From contig DXEQ01000129.1 of assembly GCA_019114885.1 (NCBI GenBank), forward strand, positions 1 to 5,284: DNA of 5,284 nt. The letters run 5' to 3'. The notes under the pieces were generated by a model. It saw only the letters and a program-made list of their open reading frames with translations, was not told the origin of the DNA and searched no databases. This DNA comes from Candidatus Anaerobutyricum stercoripullorum (GTDB lineage: Bacteria > Bacillota > Clostridia > Lachnospirales > Lachnospiraceae). How positions within the stretch are numbered: position 1 is the stretch's first letter; every line of letters begins with the position of its first letter. The translations under genes and the position numbers were made by a program. This document shows positions 4,755 through 5,284 of the stretch, in pieces.

Positions 4755-5284
4755 ATGAAAAAATATGACACCATTATTGCAGGGGGCGGCCCGTCCGGTA
4801 TGACGGCGGCCCTCTGCTGCGCAAAAGAAGGACAGCGGGTTCTGCTGATCGACCGGTGCGACCGGGTGGGCAGAAAGATTCTGGTGACCGGCAACGGCCG
4901 CTGTAATCTGACCAACATGTATCAGGAAGCAGACTGTTACCGGGGAGAGGCTCCGGAGCGGATGAAAAAGGTGCTGTCCTCCTTTAGCCTTGCGGACGCT
5001 CTGACATTCTTTCATCGTCTGGGCATCTGCACCAGAGATAAGAACGGGTATATTTATCCTTATAATGAACAGGCGGCCTCCGTGCGGGAAGCCTTTGAGA
5101 GCGCCCTTCTGGCAAGAAAGAGTCTGGATATCCTGACGGAGACTTCCGTGACGGGTATGGAGAATACGAAAGAAGGATTCGTGGTTGATACAGAAGATGC
5201 AGGAGACAAGCCGTCCCGGAAGCAGGACAATCGGATATCCAGGCATAAGAAACAACGATTTTACTGCCGCAGCCTGATCATCGC
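4755..5284 (+). CDS. BaiN/HI0933-family NAD(P)/FAD-dependent oxidoreductase (N-terminal part, runs off the window)
   Basis: The first 176 full codons of a flavoprotein are present. A Rossmann FAD-binding motif AGGGPSGMTAA lies at 9-19, with the following acidic residue in LLIDR (30-34) at the end of the second beta strand. The family signature GRKILVTGNGRCNLTN (39-54) is characteristic of the HI0933-like group, which includes proteins annotated BaiN or aminoacetone oxidase; members are usually about 400 residues. The bile-acid reductase role of BaiN is known for only some members and cannot be assumed here; the substrate is unknown. Residues about 148-168 form a very hydrophilic, basic stretch where the family usually has a short turn, before CRSLII, which normally leads to the ATGG motif outside the window. 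GGAGGGAG (4736-4743) is the ribosome binding site, with a rather long 11-base spacing to the ATG. Confidence 0.9.
   Translation, partial: MKKYDTIIAGGGPSGMTAALCCAKEGQRVLLIDRCDRVGRKILVTGNGRCNLTNMYQEADCYRGEAPERMKKVLSSFSLADALTFFHRLGICTRDKNGYIYPYNEQAASVREAFESALLARKSLDILTETSVTGMENTKEGFVVDTEDAGDKPSRKQDNRISRHKKQRFYCRSLII

Noticed and set aside
4683..5255. Minus-strand open frame of 190 codons opposite the flavoprotein gene
   Set aside because: The + strand frame carries the GGGPSG and GRKILVTGNGRCNLTN motifs; the reverse frame has no such signal.

Overview
The window looks like chromosomal core DNA of a moderately GC-rich, spore-forming Firmicute of class Clostridia, most like Lachnospiraceae. The grounds are strong GGAGG-type ribosome binding sites, a sporulation gene pair (yqfC-yqfD) next to phoH and ybeY, and a single-domain Gram-positive DhaM. 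The family-level placement is inferred from gene content and sequence flavour and was not tested by a search. All recognised genes are on the + strand.

Region 1 (1-1217) is the end of a PTS-dependent dihydroxyacetone (Dha) kinase operon. A six-codon stub at the left edge may be the end of dhaK. It is followed by dhaL (ADP-binding subunit) and dhaM (EIIA-like phosphotransfer subunit), closed by a strong intrinsic terminator. DhaM would take phosphate from HPr and pass it to the ADP held in DhaL, which then phosphorylates Dha bound covalently to DhaK. This feeds dihydroxyacetone phosphate into glycolysis.

Region 2 (1218-4676) is a sporulation and RNA-metabolism cluster also seen in Bacillus: yqfC, yqfD, phoH, ybeY. 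YqfC (YabP/YqfC family) and YqfD (one membrane segment) are sporulation-associated. PhoH is a P-loop ATPase and YbeY is a zinc-dependent endoribonuclease for rRNA processing. The Bacillus order has yqfF/pgpH between phoH and ybeY; here there is only a 149-bp GC-rich gap. A candidate extended -10 promoter lies just before phoH, so the housekeeping pair may be transcribed apart from the sporulation pair.

Region 3 (4677-5284) holds a second candidate promoter of the same type and the N-terminal third or so of a BaiN/HI0933-family FAD-dependent oxidoreductase that runs off the right edge.

I see no tRNA, rRNA, CRISPR array, insertion sequence, attachment site or phage gene, and no gene-free stretch longer than about 185 bp. 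I found no convincing undescribed system. The findings are modest: promoter and repeat structure in the yqfD-phoH gap, an arginine-rich tail on PhoH, a hydrophilic insertion in the flavoprotein, and alternative hairpins ahead of dhaL.
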